A DNA stretch of 64,000 nt from CAVSRC01 sp963743015 (GTDB taxonomy: Bacteria; Pseudomonadota; Alphaproteobacteria; Rhizobiales; Kaistiaceae): contig CAVUOD010000033.1 in assembly GCA_963743015.1 (NCBI GenBank), forward strand, positions 121,623-185,622, given 5' to 3'. Positions 34,464 through 44,134 of this stretch are shown in pieces; positions within the stretch are counted from its first letter, which is position 1, and the number at the start of each line of letters is the position of its first letter. The notes under the pieces were generated by a model that made no database searches, had not been told where the DNA came from, and saw only the letters and a list, made by a program, of their open reading frames with translations. The position numbers were made by a program, and so were the translations under genes.

Positions 34464-34536
34464 TGCGTCTACGCCGTCGGGCATGATCGATCGACGAAGC
34501 GACCCGTCGGCAACCCGTCTTGCGGCACCGCCGCGG

Positions 34537-34711
34537 CGCACCGTCCAGCGTTCAACTTGCCGCGACTGACGGACGGGGAAGCCTTGCCGCGCCTGGCTTT
34601 TTTCGGCGCTGTCGAGCGCGGCGCAAGATCGCAGCCGGCTCCCTCTCGTCAGGCTCCCTTGCGCTTCTAGGTTTCGTGGTGGTTGGCGGGGCAACACCAA
34701 AGGAGCTTGTC
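34537..34711 (+). promoter_or_regulatory. Long leader of the second small secreted protein gene
   Basis: This is the partner of the leader at 33893-34069: the same ordered blocks occur at near-identical distances from the start codon, ending in AAAGGAGCTTGTC just before ATG 34712. It contains a TGGCTTTTTTCGG stretch that the first leader has as TGGATTTCCCC. Confidence 0.6.
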
Positions 34712-35155
34712 ATGAAACACCGTCTCACTCCCTTCATCGCCCTCGCCGCCATCGTCGCCGTGCCGGCCGCGGCCCTGGCCTCGCCCAACCTCGATTTCAC
34801 CGTGATCCCGCCCCCCGGCGTGACCCTTCAGACGCGGACGGCCAGCACATCGGAGATCACCGTGCCGCGCGACGTCGATGCCGCACAGGCGCTCGCCAGC
34901 GCCCAGCCCCTGATCTATCCCGACATACCGGCAAAGATGACGATGGACGATCATATGGCCGTCCTCACGCCACTCCCGGGCGCCGTGGCCGCGCCGCGCA
35001 CGACCGCGCTCATCGTGCCCCGCAACGGAGACGCATCCGAGTCGCTCGCCAGTGCCGAGACCACTTATCTGGCCAGCGAGTGCCCCGCTGTGATGTCGCA
35101 CCCGGCCGACCATTCGGCCCTGCTCGACCGCTTCTGCCAGACGGGGCGCGTCTGA
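34712..35155 (+). CDS. Small secreted protein, paralogue 2 with internal repeat
   Basis: A 147-residue protein with a Sec signal peptide (FIALAAIVAVPAAALA, cleavage near residue 23). Its C-terminal half matches paralogue 1 (LIVPRNGDASESLASAETTYLA, CPAV, LDRFCQTG) including both cysteines. The N-terminal mature half contains a weaker copy of the same motif (ITVPRDVDAAQALASAQ), so this protein looks like an internally duplicated version. Function unknown; export to the periplasm is inferred from the signal. Confidence 0.8.
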   Translation: MKHRLTPFIALAAIVAVPAAALASPNLDFTVIPPPGVTLQTRTASTSEITVPRDVDAAQALASAQPLIYPDIPAKMTMDDHMAVLTPLPGAVAAPRTTALIVPRNGDASESLASAETTYLASECPAVMSHPADHSALLDRFCQTGRV

Positions 35156-35303
35156 CCCCGCCCTGCCCTTGCCGCGATCGGTGGCTATGAGTCGGAGCGG
35201 ATCATCGTCCCCCGGAATCGAAGATCCGCTCCGTCTCCTCGCTTGTCGCAATTCCGGACGGAAAAGTGGTGTCCACTTTTCCTGGAATTGCTAGGCAAGA
35301 GCC

Positions 35304-36548
35304 ATGGCCACCGTCGTCCGCATACTCGCCACCGTCCTGCTGCTGTTGCTCGCCGGCGTGACTGCCGCCCTGGCGGCGCCCGATCGGGTCCAGGTGGAAG
35401 CCCAGTTCCAGGCGTGGCTGAAGGCGGACATCTGGCCGGAGGCGAAGGCCGCTGGCGTGTCGCGTGCGACCTTCGAGCGGGCGCTTTCCGGGGTGACGCT
35501 CGACTGGAGCCTGCCGGAGCTGTCGCCGCCGGGGGAGCCGGTGAAGCCGCCAAGCATCAGATGGCAGAGCGAATTCGGCAGCCCAGGCGCCTATTTCAAC
35601 GAGAAGACGCTGACCGGCCTCGCCCGCATGGGCCGGGCCCGCATCGACCAGTGGCGCAAGACGCTGGGCGCCATCTACAAGCGCTATCGCGTACCGCCCG
35701 CCATTCTCGTCGCGATCTGGGCGAAGGAAACCGGATTCGGCCAGGCGGCGCTGCCCGAACCGGCGCTCAGGGCGCTGGCCACCCAGGCCTTCATGGGTTA
35801 CCGCAAGGACCTCTTCCGGTCAGAGCTGATCGCCGCGCTTGAGATCGTCGAGAGCGGCGACGTCACACCTGCGCGCATGCGCTCCTCCTGGGCCGGCGCG
35901 CTCGGCCAGCCGCAGTTCATGCCCTCGCTCTTCCGCAAATATGCCGTCGACTTCGACCGCGACGGCAAGCGCGACATCTGGGACTCGGTGCCCGACAGCC
36001 TCGCCTCGATGGCGAACTACCTGAAGGCAGAGGGCTGGCAGAGCGAACGCGGCTGGGGCGTCGAGGCGAAGGTGCCGGCCAATGTCCCGTGCACGCTGGA
36101 GGGGCCCGAGCAGGGCAAGCCGATGGCCGAATGGGCCCGCCTCGGGGTGACGCTCGCCGACGGCAAGCCGCTGCCGGTCAAGGCCAAGCGGCAGGGCTTC
36201 CTGCTGATGCCCGCCGGCCGCTTCGGGCCGGCCTTCATCGTCACCGAGAATTTCTACGTGCTGAAGCAGTACAACTACTCCGACCTTTATGCCCTCTATA
36301 TCGGCCATCTCGCCGACCGCATCGCCGATGACAAGCCCTTCATCGCCAAATGGCAGAAGGTCGGCGGCTTCAGCCGCGGCGACGTCAAGTCCATGCAGGA
36401 CCAACTGGTGGCGGAAGGCTACGATGTCGGCGCCGTCGACGGGCTGGTCGGCTTCAAGACGCGCATCGCCGTCGGCCTGTGGCAGGTCAAACAGGGCCAG
36501 GCGCCGACCTGTTTCCCCGACGCCAAGCTGGTCAAGAGCATCCACTGA
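35304..36548 (+). CDS. Lytic murein transglycosylase, MltB family, with C-terminal peptidoglycan-binding domain
   Basis: The enzyme cleaves the glycan strands of peptidoglycan with formation of 1,6-anhydro ends. Of 414 residues, the first 24 are a Sec signal peptide (LATVLLLLLAGVTAALAA). The SLT_2 catalytic domain has the general acid glutamate in LVAIWAKETGFG (about residue 145) and the family block SSWAGALGQPQFMPS. A C-terminal PG_binding_1 domain (VKSMQDQLVAEGYDVGAVDGL, TRIAVGLWQ) follows. Length and order are normal. A gene-free stretch of about 150 bases separates it from the small secreted protein gene. Confidence 0.93.
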   Translation: MATVVRILATVLLLLLAGVTAALAAPDRVQVEAQFQAWLKADIWPEAKAAGVSRATFERALSGVTLDWSLPELSPPGEPVKPPSIRWQSEFGSPGAYFNEKTLTGLARMGRARIDQWRKTLGAIYKRYRVPPAILVAIWAKETGFGQAALPEPALRALATQAFMGYRKDLFRSELIAALEIVESGDVTPARMRSSWAGALGQPQFMPSLFRKYAVDFDRDGKRDIWDSVPDSLASMANYLKAEGWQSERGWGVEAKVPANVPCTLEGPEQGKPMAEWARLGVTLADGKPLPVKAKRQGFLLMPAGRFGPAFIVTENFYVLKQYNYSDLYALYIGHLADRIADDKPFIAKWQKVGGFSRGDVKSMQDQLVAEGYDVGAVDGLVGFKTRIAVGLWQVKQGQAPTCFPDAKLVKSIH

Positions 36549-36593
36549 CGCGACAGCCTGCCGCGCTTCTATCGGGGATTGCCTTGCCCAAAT

Positions 36594-36611
36594 GTAATGT
36601 TATAACGTTGC
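36594..36611. promoter_or_regulatory. Zur box upstream of znuA
   Basis: GTAATGTTATAACGTTGC is a near-perfect palindrome (arms AATGTTAT/ATAACGTT) that matches the GTTATAAC-centred consensus of alphaproteobacterial Zur sites. It lies 22 bases before the znuA start, where a zinc-loaded Zur dimer would block transcription. No zur gene is in the window. Confidence 0.8.
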
Positions 36612-36633
36612 GCATCGCTGCCGGAGACTATCC

Positions 36634-37503
36634 ATGAAATCCTTTGCTTTCGCGGCTTTCGCCGCCGCCATGGCTTTCGCCCTCCCCGCCCGGGCCGCGC
36701 CGATCAGCATCCTTGCCGCCGAGAATTTCTACGGCGAGGCGGCGCAGGCGATCGGGGCGGATCGCGTCGCGGTCGAAAGCGTCATGATCGCGCCGGACGC
36801 CGATCCGCACGCATTCGACCCGCCGCCTTCTGTCGCCCGCCAGGCCGCGGATGCCAGGATCGTGGTGATGAACGGCGCCGATTACGACCCGTGGATGGCG
36901 CGCCTGGTGGACGCGAACACGGTCGATGGCCGTGTCGTCATCGACGTTGCGGCGCTCAGCGGCCATAAGCCGGGCGACAATCCCCATGTCTGGTACGATC
37001 CCAAGGCCATGCCGGCCATGGCGAATGCGCTGACCGCGGCGCTGGTCAAGCTCGACCCTGCCGGCAAGGACGGCTATGAGGCGCGGCGCGATGCCTTCCT
37101 CGCTACGCTGGCGCCCATCGATGCCCGCGTCGAGGCGCTACGGGCCAAATATGCCGGAACGCCGGTGGTGGCGACCGAGCCGGTGTTCGGCTACATGGCG
37201 GAAGCGCTCGGGCTGAAGATGAAGAACCAGGCTTTCCAGACGGCGATCATGAACGAGACCGAACCGGCGGCGAGCGACATTGCCGCCATGGAAGACGCCA
37301 TCCGCAAGCGCACGGTGAAGGTGCTGTTCTACAACTCCCAGGTCGAGGATGCCTTCACCCGGAACCTGGCGGCACTGGCGAAATCCTCCGGTGTGCCGCT
37401 GGTGGCGGTCACCGAGACTGAGCCCAAGGGCAAGACGTTTGCACAATGGATGCTCGACACGCTCGATGCGACGGCCACGGCACTGGACCATACGACATCT
37501 TGA
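36634..37503 (+). CDS. znuA: Zinc (or manganese) ABC importer, periplasmic binding protein
   Basis: A cluster 9 (TroA/ZnuA-like) metal-binding protein of 289 residues. Sec signal peptide to about residue 22 (ALPARAAPIS). Metal ligands expected of this family are visible as H in DADPHAFDPPPS (about residue 58), H in GDNPHVWYDP (about 122) and E/D positions near EPVFGYM and TETEPKG. The His-rich loop typical of strong zinc proteins is absent, so manganese cannot be excluded, but the Zur box favours zinc. The ATPase gene overlaps its stop. Confidence 0.87.
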   Translation: MKSFAFAAFAAAMAFALPARAAPISILAAENFYGEAAQAIGADRVAVESVMIAPDADPHAFDPPPSVARQAADARIVVMNGADYDPWMARLVDANTVDGRVVIDVAALSGHKPGDNPHVWYDPKAMPAMANALTAALVKLDPAGKDGYEARRDAFLATLAPIDARVEALRAKYAGTPVVATEPVFGYMAEALGLKMKNQAFQTAIMNETEPAASDIAAMEDAIRKRTVKVLFYNSQVEDAFTRNLAALAKSSGVPLVAVTETEPKGKTFAQWMLDTLDATATALDHTTS

Positions 37504-38318
37504 ACAATTCCGCCGTACTCATTGACAAGGTTACACTTTCGGTCGGCGACCGGGCTGTCCTCGAGGATATCAGCCTGACCGTCGGCGAAGGCGAATTCGT
37601 CGGTGTGCTCGGTGCCAACGGCGCCGGCAAGACCACTCTGTTCCGTGCGATCCTCGGGCTGCACGCCGTCGACGCCGGCGCGATCAGCGTCTTCGGCAAG
37701 CCGGTCAACCGCGGCAATCCGACCATCGGCTATCTGCCGCAGGTGCGCAGCCAGCCACCGACGGCGTCGCTTGCCGGGCGCGATTTTCTCGCCGCGAGCA
37801 TTGCCGGCAATCGCCTCGGCCTGCCTCTGCTGTCGGCGGAAGCGGCTCGCGACATCGACCGGGTGCTGGAACTCACCCACGGCGAGACACTGGCCAGGCG
37901 GCCGCTCTCGGAAATGTCGGGGGGCGAACGCCAGCGCCTGCTGGTCGCTCAGGCGCTGCTCGGCAAGCCACGCATGATCCTGTTCGACGAGCCGCTGATC
38001 GGCCTCGACCCGCATCAGCAGCATCGCGTGGTGGCGCTGGTGCGCGACCTGTCGCGCGACCTCGGGCTGACGGTGCTGTTCAGCGCCCACGAACTGAACC
38101 AGCTTCTCGGCGCCATCGACCGCGTGCTCTATCTCGGCCATTGCTGCGCGGCGCTCGGCACGGTCGACGAGGTCATCCGGCCGGATGTGCTGTCGCGGCT
38201 CTATGATGCGCCGATCGAGGTGCTGAGGGCCGACGGCCACATCTTCGTGATGTCGCGCGGCCAGGACATCGAGCGCGAGCACGCCCACGAAGGCGGGCAC
38301 GATCACAGCCATGCTTAG
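37500..38318 (+). CDS. znuC: Zinc ABC importer ATP-binding protein
   Basis: The ATPase of the zinc importer, 272 residues. The start is TTG 37500, which overlaps the znuA TGA; an earlier ATG in the same frame lies deep inside znuA. It has Walker A GANGAGKTT, the Q-loop LPQVRSQP, signature MSGGERQRLLVAQAL and Walker B MILFDEPLIGLDP. The C-terminus is histidine-rich (EREHAHEGGHDHSHA), a feature of some ZnuC proteins that may sense zinc. Overlap with the permease gene suggests coupled translation. Confidence 0.9.
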   Translation: MNNSAVLIDKVTLSVGDRAVLEDISLTVGEGEFVGVLGANGAGKTTLFRAILGLHAVDAGAISVFGKPVNRGNPTIGYLPQVRSQPPTASLAGRDFLAASIAGNRLGLPLLSAEAARDIDRVLELTHGETLARRPLSEMSGGERQRLLVAQALLGKPRMILFDEPLIGLDPHQQHRVVALVRDLSRDLGLTVLFSAHELNQLLGAIDRVLYLGHCCAALGTVDEVIRPDVLSRLYDAPIEVLRADGHIFVMSRGQDIEREHAHEGGHDHSHA

Positions 38319-39096
38319 CTACGACTTCATGATCCGCGCCTTCGCGGCCAGCGGCATCGTCGCCGTGGTGGCCGGCGCCGTCGGCTATTTCCTGGTGCTG
38401 CGCGGCCAGACCTTCGCCGGCCACGGGCTCGCCCATATCGCCTTTGCCGGGGCGACCGGCGCGGCGCTGTTCGGCCTGTCGCCGCTTCTCGGCGTGCTCG
38501 GGCTGACGGTTGTCGCCGGCGTCGCCATGGGCGCGCTCGGCGAACGGCTCTCCGGCCGCGACGTGACCATCGGCGTGGTGGTGTCGCTGTCGCTGGGTTT
38601 CGGCATCCTGTTCCTGCGCCTGACGAGCACCAATGCGACGCAGGCAACCTCGCTGCTCTTCGGCAGCGTGCTGGCGGTTTCGCCGACGACGCTGGCCGGA
38701 CTCGCGGTGCTCGGCCCGCTGACGCTGGTCGCCCTTGGCATCATCAGCCGCCCGCTGCTCTTCGCCACGCTGCAGCCGGAACTGGCGGAGGCAAAGGGCG
38801 TCTCGCTGCGCCTGTTCGGCGTCCTCTTCCTGGCGCTGGTGGCGCTGGCGGTGTCGCAGTCGATCCAGATCGTCGGCGTGCTGCTCGTCTTCACGCTGCT
38901 GGTCGGCCCGGCGGCAGCGGCCCAGCTTCTCACCAGCCGACTGGCCCCCGGCATCGCACTGTCTTCCCTGCTGGCGCTGGCGCAGGCGTGGCTCGGCATC
39001 ACCATCGCCTACTACACCGACTGGCCGACGAGCTTCTGGATCACGGCGCTATCGGCGCTGGTCTATGGTGCCGCCCTGGTGATGCGGCGCACCTGA
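38311..39096 (+). CDS. znuB: Zinc ABC importer permease (ABC-3 family)
   Basis: A 261-residue inner-membrane protein of the ABC-3 family with about eight transmembrane segments. Family blocks include GQTFAGHGLAHIAFAG near the N-terminus and SQSIQIVGVLLVFTLLVGPAAAA near the C-terminus. The start overlaps znuC by eight bases. With the upstream genes it makes a complete zinc uptake system under a single Zur box. Confidence 0.91.
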   Translation: MLSYDFMIRAFAASGIVAVVAGAVGYFLVLRGQTFAGHGLAHIAFAGATGAALFGLSPLLGVLGLTVVAGVAMGALGERLSGRDVTIGVVVSLSLGFGILFLRLTSTNATQATSLLFGSVLAVSPTTLAGLAVLGPLTLVALGIISRPLLFATLQPELAEAKGVSLRLFGVLFLALVALAVSQSIQIVGVLLVFTLLVGPAAAAQLLTSRLAPGIALSSLLALAQAWLGITIAYYTDWPTSFWITALSALVYGAALVMRRT

Positions 39097-39170
39097 GGGC
39101 GCAATCGCGCCTGCCAGCAAATCGTTGACCGCCGGCGGGCGGCTCCCGCATAATTTGCCGGGGCAAGATG

Positions 39171-39193
39171 ATTTGGCCGCTTCGGCGGCAAAT
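39171..39193. terminator. UUCG-capped hairpin after znuB
   Basis: GCCGC and GCGGC enclose a TTCG loop, the very stable UUCG tetraloop, and outside ATTT/AAAT can extend the stem with one bulge. It lies 75 bases after znuB. No long T tract follows, so it is called a probable but not certain terminator. Confidence 0.5.
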
Positions 39194-39246
39194 GGGGGGT
39201 CCAGCTGGACGCGCGGCCAGGACGCGGCGGAGGCGAAGGACCTGAG

Positions 39247-40319
39247 ATGACGTTCGCGCGGTTCGCCATGACAGCGGCGACGGTCGTTCTGGCGACGGTC
39301 GGCAGCACCGGCGTGGCTTCGGCGCAGGGCGACGTCTGCACCAGCGCTCGAAGCCGAGCTGGCCTCCCTCGAACAGGGGCCGAACGCAGACGCCAGCGCC
39401 AATTACCGGCAATATGACGACGCCGTCACGCGCCAGCGGGCCGCACTGGACCGGGCGTCGACGGAAGCGCAGCGCTCCGGCTGCACGCGGCGGCTTCCTG
39501 ATCTTCCAGCCCAAGCCCTCGCCGAAATGCGCCGCCGCTGATGGCGACCATCGCCCGCATGAAGGCCAACCTGCAGCCAGCTGACCGCCACCCGCGACAG
39601 CTACAGCACCGATCCCTTCGAGCTCTCCCGCCGCCGGAGCCAGGTGCTGAGCGCGCTGGCGGCCAATGCGTGCGGCGCCAACTACACGGCCGCCGGTGCC
39701 CCGCCGCCGCCGCCGCGCAGCGGCAACTTCCTCGAAATGCTGTTCGGCAACGCCCGCCTGCGCGGGCAGACCGACAGGTACTATGCGCCCGGCGGCCAGT
39801 TCGGCACCTACCGGACGCTGTGCGTGCGCAAGTGCGACGGCTACTATTTCCCGATCAGCTTCTCGACCGTGCCCAGCCGTTTCGCCACCGACGAGCAGAC
39901 CTGCCAGTCGATGTGCCCGGGCTCCGACGTGGCCCTCTACATCTACCGAAACCCCGGCGAGGAGGTGAGCCAGATGGTCTCGCTTGCCGGCGAGCCCTAT
40001 TCGGCCCTGCCGACGGCGTTTCGCTACCGCAAGGAATACGACGCTGCCTGCACCTGCGGTGCGCCCGCTTCCGCAGCACTCTCGTCGGTCGCCGCGCCGG
40101 CCAACGCTGAGCCCGGTGCCTGCCGCGCCGACCGTCATGCTGCCGAAGCCCCTGCCGCGCCCGGCCAAGGGCGAAGACCCCGAGACGCTTGCCAACCGGG
40201 CCGGCGATTTCTCGCCGAAGCCGGTTAGCGCCGCGAGCAAGGGCGATGCCGTGGCAGGCGCCGCCAGTGGCAGCCGGCACGTCAGAATCGTCGGGCCGAA
40301 ATATTATTACGGCCAATGA
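39247..40319 (+). CDS. DUF2865-family secreted protein, at least four frameshifts
   Basis: DUF2865 proteins are a rhizobial family of unknown function. The start ATG 39247 gives a signal peptide (AATVVLATVGSTGVASAQG). After GDVCTS the frame must shift near 39350 (LEAELASLEQG), near 39485 (GGFLIFQPKPSP), near 39535 (MATIARMKANLQ) and near 39575 (SYSTDPFELSRRRSQVLSALAANACG). The best-conserved part follows: RTLCVRKCDGYYFPISFST, CQSMCPGSDVALY and YRKEYDAACTCG. A further break near 40125 leads to VRIVGPKYYYGQ at the end (40319). The density of breaks in one gene is striking. Confidence 0.72.
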
Positions 40320-40495
40320 CGCCGTTCGAAGCAGGTGTGACCGCAGTCACACCAAGCCTGATTCTTTCGCGGCGCCCCTTTTCGGCCGCGCCCGGCTCTG
40401 CCACATTCCGTCGTCGTGGCAGGCTCGCGGACGTCGTGTGCAAGTTGAGCAATAGTCGCGCGATGAGACGCGACGGCCGAAGGCAGGAGGCAGGA

Positions 40496-41318
40496 TTGGC
40501 CAAGCATTCTGCGATTGGCGGACCCGGCCGCTATCGGGCGGCTGCGATCGCGGCTCTGGCCTTGGCTGCGGCCGGATGCACGGACCTTACCGTCGTCCAG
40601 ACGACGCCCCCCCTGCCTTCGGCGGCTGAAATGTATGCCGCCGTCAGCGATGACGGCTTCAACGTGCCGGCGGTCCCGCTCTACAAGGTCGAGGCGCGAT
40701 ACCGCCGGCAGGTCGTCGGCCTGCCGAGCCGCATTCCCGACGAGCCGGGCGTCGATCGTCGTCGATCCGCAATACCGCAATCTCTATCTGGTGCAGGCGG
40801 GCGGCACCGCGATCCGCTATGGCATCGGCGTCGGCCGCGCCGGCTTCGCCTGGTCGGGCGAAGCGACGATCCAGCGCAAGGAGCACTGGCCGACCTGGAC
40901 GCCGCCGAAGGAGATGGTGGCGCGCGATCCTGCCGCCGCGCCCTATGCCAACGGCATGAAGGGCGGCCTCGACAATCCGCTCGGCGCGCGCGCCATGTAT
41001 CTGTTCCAGGGCAAGAAGGACACGCTCTACCGCATCCACGGCACCAACGACCCGTCGAGCATCGGCAAGGCGGTGTCGAGCGGCTGCATCCGCATGATCG
41101 ATCAGGACGTGATGGACCTCTACGAGCGGGCGCCGATCGGCACCAAGGTGATCGTGCTCAAGCCGGACGAGAACTTCCCGATTGCCGAGATGTTCGACCA
41201 GCTCTTCCCGCCGTCGTCGACGCCGCCGCCATCCCGCCGGGATCGCCGGCCTCAGCCGCCGGTCCGGCCGAGCGGTCGGCGCGAAGACCTGAGCCGACGG
41301 TCAGCAGCACCACGGTGA
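40496..41318 (+). CDS. L,D-transpeptidase (YkuD domain) lipoprotein-like enzyme, one frameshift
   Basis: L,D-transpeptidases make 3-3 peptidoglycan cross-links or attach proteins to the wall. TTG 40496 with an AGGAGG ahead is the preferred start and gives a signal ending LALAAAGC, a lipobox. A frameshift near 40750 separates this part from the catalytic domain, which begins IVVDPQYRNLYLVQAGG and contains the active site HGTNDPSSIGKAVSSGCIRM (His and Cys present). The last 40 residues are Pro/Arg-rich and overlap the convergent helicase gene, so the true stop is uncertain. Confidence 0.82.
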
Positions 41319-42399
41319 GCTTCTCGGCGGCGCGGGTGATGCCGGTATAGAGCCAGCGCGCCCGGTTCTCGCGGAAGGCGAAGCTCTCGTCGAAAAGCAT
41401 CACCGCGTCCCATTGCGAGCCCTTGCGCCTTGTGGACGGTGAGCACGTAGCCGAAGTCGAACTCGTCGGAGCGGCGGCGCTCGGGCAAGCGACAGGGCGT
41501 CGGCGGTGCCGTCGAAGAAGGCGGGATTGATGGAAACCACGGTGCGCGCCTTGCCGGCCTCGCCCTCGTCGGGCGAGAGCGTGTAGCGCAGCAGGCCCTT
41601 GCGCGGCTTGCGCGCGCGATCGACATGCCACAGGCTGCCGTTGAGCAGGCCGCGCTTGCGGTCGTTCCTGAGGCAGACCAGCGTGTCGCCGGCTGACCGG
41701 CACCGGGCTTTCGCGCCCGAGCAGCTCGCGGATGCGGGCATTGTAGTTGCGCCGGGTGAGGTTGCGCCCGACCAGCACCTGATCGGCGGCCAGCACCTCC
41801 TCCTGGTCGATGGCGTCGCGGTCGACCACCCGGCTGTCGCCATAGCGCCCCTCCTCCAGCCGGCCGCCCTCGCGGGCGATCATCGACAGGCGCACGATCG
41901 GGTTGTCGGCGGCCTGGCGATGGACCTCGGTCAGCATGATGTCGGGCTCGGCCTCGGTGAAGAAGCCGCCGCCGGCGATCGGCGGAAGCTGGGCGGGATC
42001 GCCCAGCACCAGAACCGGCGTGCCGAAGGAGAGGAGATCGCGGCCGATCTCCTCGTCGACCATGGAGCATTCGTCGATGATGATCAGCTCCGCCTTGCCG
42101 GCGGCGCTGTCGTGGTTGAGCACGAAGGTGGGGCCGTTCTCGTCCTCGCCGCGCGTGCGGTAGATCAGGCTGTGGATGGTGCCGGCGCCGCGGCACCCCT
42201 TGCCGCGCATGACATGGGCGGCCTTGCCGGTGAAGGCGGCGAAGGCGACCTCGCCGGCGACCGTCTCGGCGAGATGGCGGGCGAGCGTCGTCTTGCCGGT
42301 GCCGGCATAGCCGAACAGGCGGAAGACCTGGCGGCCGCCGGCCTTCAGCCAGCGCGAAACGGCGGAGAGAGCGGCATCCTGCTGCGGCGACCAGAGCAC
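41158..42399 (-). CDS. RecD-like ATP-dependent DNA helicase (AAA_30/UvrD_C_2), at least three frameshifts
   Basis: A superfamily 1 helicase/exonuclease-like protein of about 380 residues. From GTG 42399 it reads WSPQQDAALSAVSRWL, then Walker A FGYAGTGKTTLA, Walker B ELIIIDECSMVDEE, motif III LVLGDPAQLPPI and HRQAADNPIVRLS. Breaks near 41690, 41485 and 41425 move the remainder between frames; GDTLVCLRNDRKRGLLNGS and the motif V/VI parts TVHKAQGSQWD and RARWLYTGITRAAEKL are all present. It starts two bases after the nadE stop. The end may be shorter than 41158, since the last 45 residues are low complexity and overlap the convergent transpeptidase gene. Confidence 0.78.
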   Translation of the reverse strand: MLWSPQQDAALSAVSRWLKAGGRQVFRLFGYAGTGKTTLARHLAETVAGEVAFAAFTGKAAHVMRGKGCRGAGTIHSLIYRTRGEDENGPTFVLNHDSAAGKAELIIIDECSMVDEEIGRDLLSFGTPVLVLGDPAQLPPIAGGGFFTEAEPDIMLTEVHRQAADNPIVRLSMIAREGGRLEEGRYGDSRVVDRDAIDQEEVLAADQVLVGRNLTRRNYNARIRELLGRESPVPVSRRHAGLPQERPQARPAQRQPVACRSRAQAAQGPAALHALARRGRGRQGAHRGFHQSRLLRRHRRRPVACPSAAAPTSSTSATCSPSTRRKGSQWDAVMLFDESFAFRENRARWLYTGITRAAEKLTVVLLTVGSGLRADRSAGPAAEAGDPGGMAAASTTAGRAGRTSRQSGSSRPA

Positions 42400-42400
42400 G

Positions 42401-44078
42401 TCACCCGCGGTCCCGGAACTTGTTGGTGATCGGGTAGCGGCGGTCGCGGCCGAAATTCCTGCGGGTGATCTTGACGCCGGGCGCCGCCTGGCGGCGCTTG
42501 TATTCGGCGATGTAGAGCAGCCGCTCGACCTTGCGCACGATCGTCGACGTCGTGGCCGCGGGCGACGACCTCGGAGACGCGCATCTCGTCCTCGACCAGG
42601 CATTCGAGAATGTCGTCGAGCACTTCGTAGGCGGGAAGCGAATCCTGATCGGTCTGGTCCGGGCGGAGCTCGGCCGAGGGGGCGCGGGTGATGACGTTTT
42701 CCGGGATGACGCGGCCGGCAGGCCCGAGCGCATCGTCGGGCCTGTGGCGCGTTGCGCCAGCGGGCGAGGTCGTAGACCTCGGTCTTGTAGAGGTCCTTCA
42801 CCGGATTGAAGCCGCCATTCATGTCGCCATAGAGCGTGGCATAGCCGACCGACATCTCCGACTTGTTGCCGGTGGTCACGACCATGGCGCCGAACTTGTT
42901 GGACACCGCCATCAGGATGGTGCCGCGCGCCCGCGACTGGAGGTTCTCCTCGGTGATGTCGGCTTCCCTGCCGGCGAACAGCGGCGCCAGCGCCTGGTTG
43001 AAGCCCTCCACCGGCTGCTCGATCGGCACGATGTCGTATCGAACGCCGAGCGTCTCGGCGATCTCGGCGGCGTCGGAGAGGCTGTCCTTGGCGGTGTAGC
43101 GATAGGGCAGCATGATGCAGTGGACGCGCTTCGCCCCCAGCGCATCGACGGCCATCGCCGCGGTGACGGCGGAATCGATGCCGCCGGAGAGGCCGAGCAC
43201 GACGCCGGGAAAGCCGTTCTTGTTGACGTAGTCGCGCAGCCCCATGACGCAGGCGCGCCAATTGGCCTCGTGCAAGTCGGGCAAGGCCGCCGTCGGGCCC
43301 GTCGATGCAGCGCCAGCCGCCCTCCCCCTTCTTCCAGGTGGTCAGTTCGATCGCCTTCAGCGAACTGCGGCATCTGGAAGGCCAGCGAACGGTCGCCGTT
43401 GAAGCCGAAGGAGCCGCCGTCGAAGACCAGCTCGTCCTGGCCGCCGCACTGGTTGACATAGATCAGCGGCAGGCCGGTCTCGACGACGCGGGCAAGCGCC
43501 ACCTGATGGCGGACCTCCGCCTTGCCCTGCCAATAGGGCGAACCGTTGGGCGAGATCAGCATCTCGGCGCCGGTCTCGGCCAGGCATTCGCAGACCTGCT
43601 CGAACCAGATGTCCTCGCAGATCGGCAGGCCGAGCCTCAGGCCGCGGAAGCCGACCGGTCCGGGAAGCGGGCCTTTCTCGAAGACGCGCAGCTCGTCGAA
43701 GACGCCGTAATTGGGCAGCTCGACCTTGTAGCGCAAGCCCTCGACCTTGCCGCCGTCGAGCAGCGCGACGGCGTTGTAGCATTTGCCCTCGTGCGGCCAC
43801 GGCGTGCCGACGACGATGCCCGGACCGCCATCGGCGGTATCGGCGGCGAGCGCCTCGACGGCCCTGCGGCAGGCGTCCTGGAAGGCCGGCTTGAGAACGA
43901 GGTCCTCCGGCGGATAGCCGGCGACGAACAGCTCCGACAGGACCACGAGATCGGCGCCGAGGCCGGCGGCCACGGCGCGCGCTTCACGGGCTTTCTTCAG
44001 GTTGCCGTCGATGTCGCCCACCACGGAATCGAGCTGGGCGACCGCAATGCGGAGAGTATCGGTCAGGTCAGTTGCCAT
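42401..44078 (-). CDS. nadE: Glutamine-dependent NAD+ synthetase, at least four frameshifts
   Basis: NadE amidates nicotinate adenine dinucleotide, the last step of NAD synthesis. From ATG 44078 the N-terminal glutaminase (nitrilase fold) is intact with its E-K-C triad in VVLSELFVAG, YKVELPNYG and LPICEDIWF. The linker KAIELTTWKKGEGGWRCIDGP and the synthetase domain (GLSGGIDSAVTAAMA, MVVTTGNKSEMSVGYATLYGD) follow in other frames, and the end IAEYKRRQAAPGVKITRRNFG in yet another, stopping at 42401. Breaks lie near 43360, 43290, 42755 and 42540. The total, about 555 residues, is normal. NAD synthesis is essential, which argues that the breaks are errors. Confidence 0.88.
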
Positions 44079-44134
44079 GGATGCCGGTGTAGCCCGCCGG
44101 CGAACGGCGGGCAATCGCCTGCTTCCCAGCCCGG

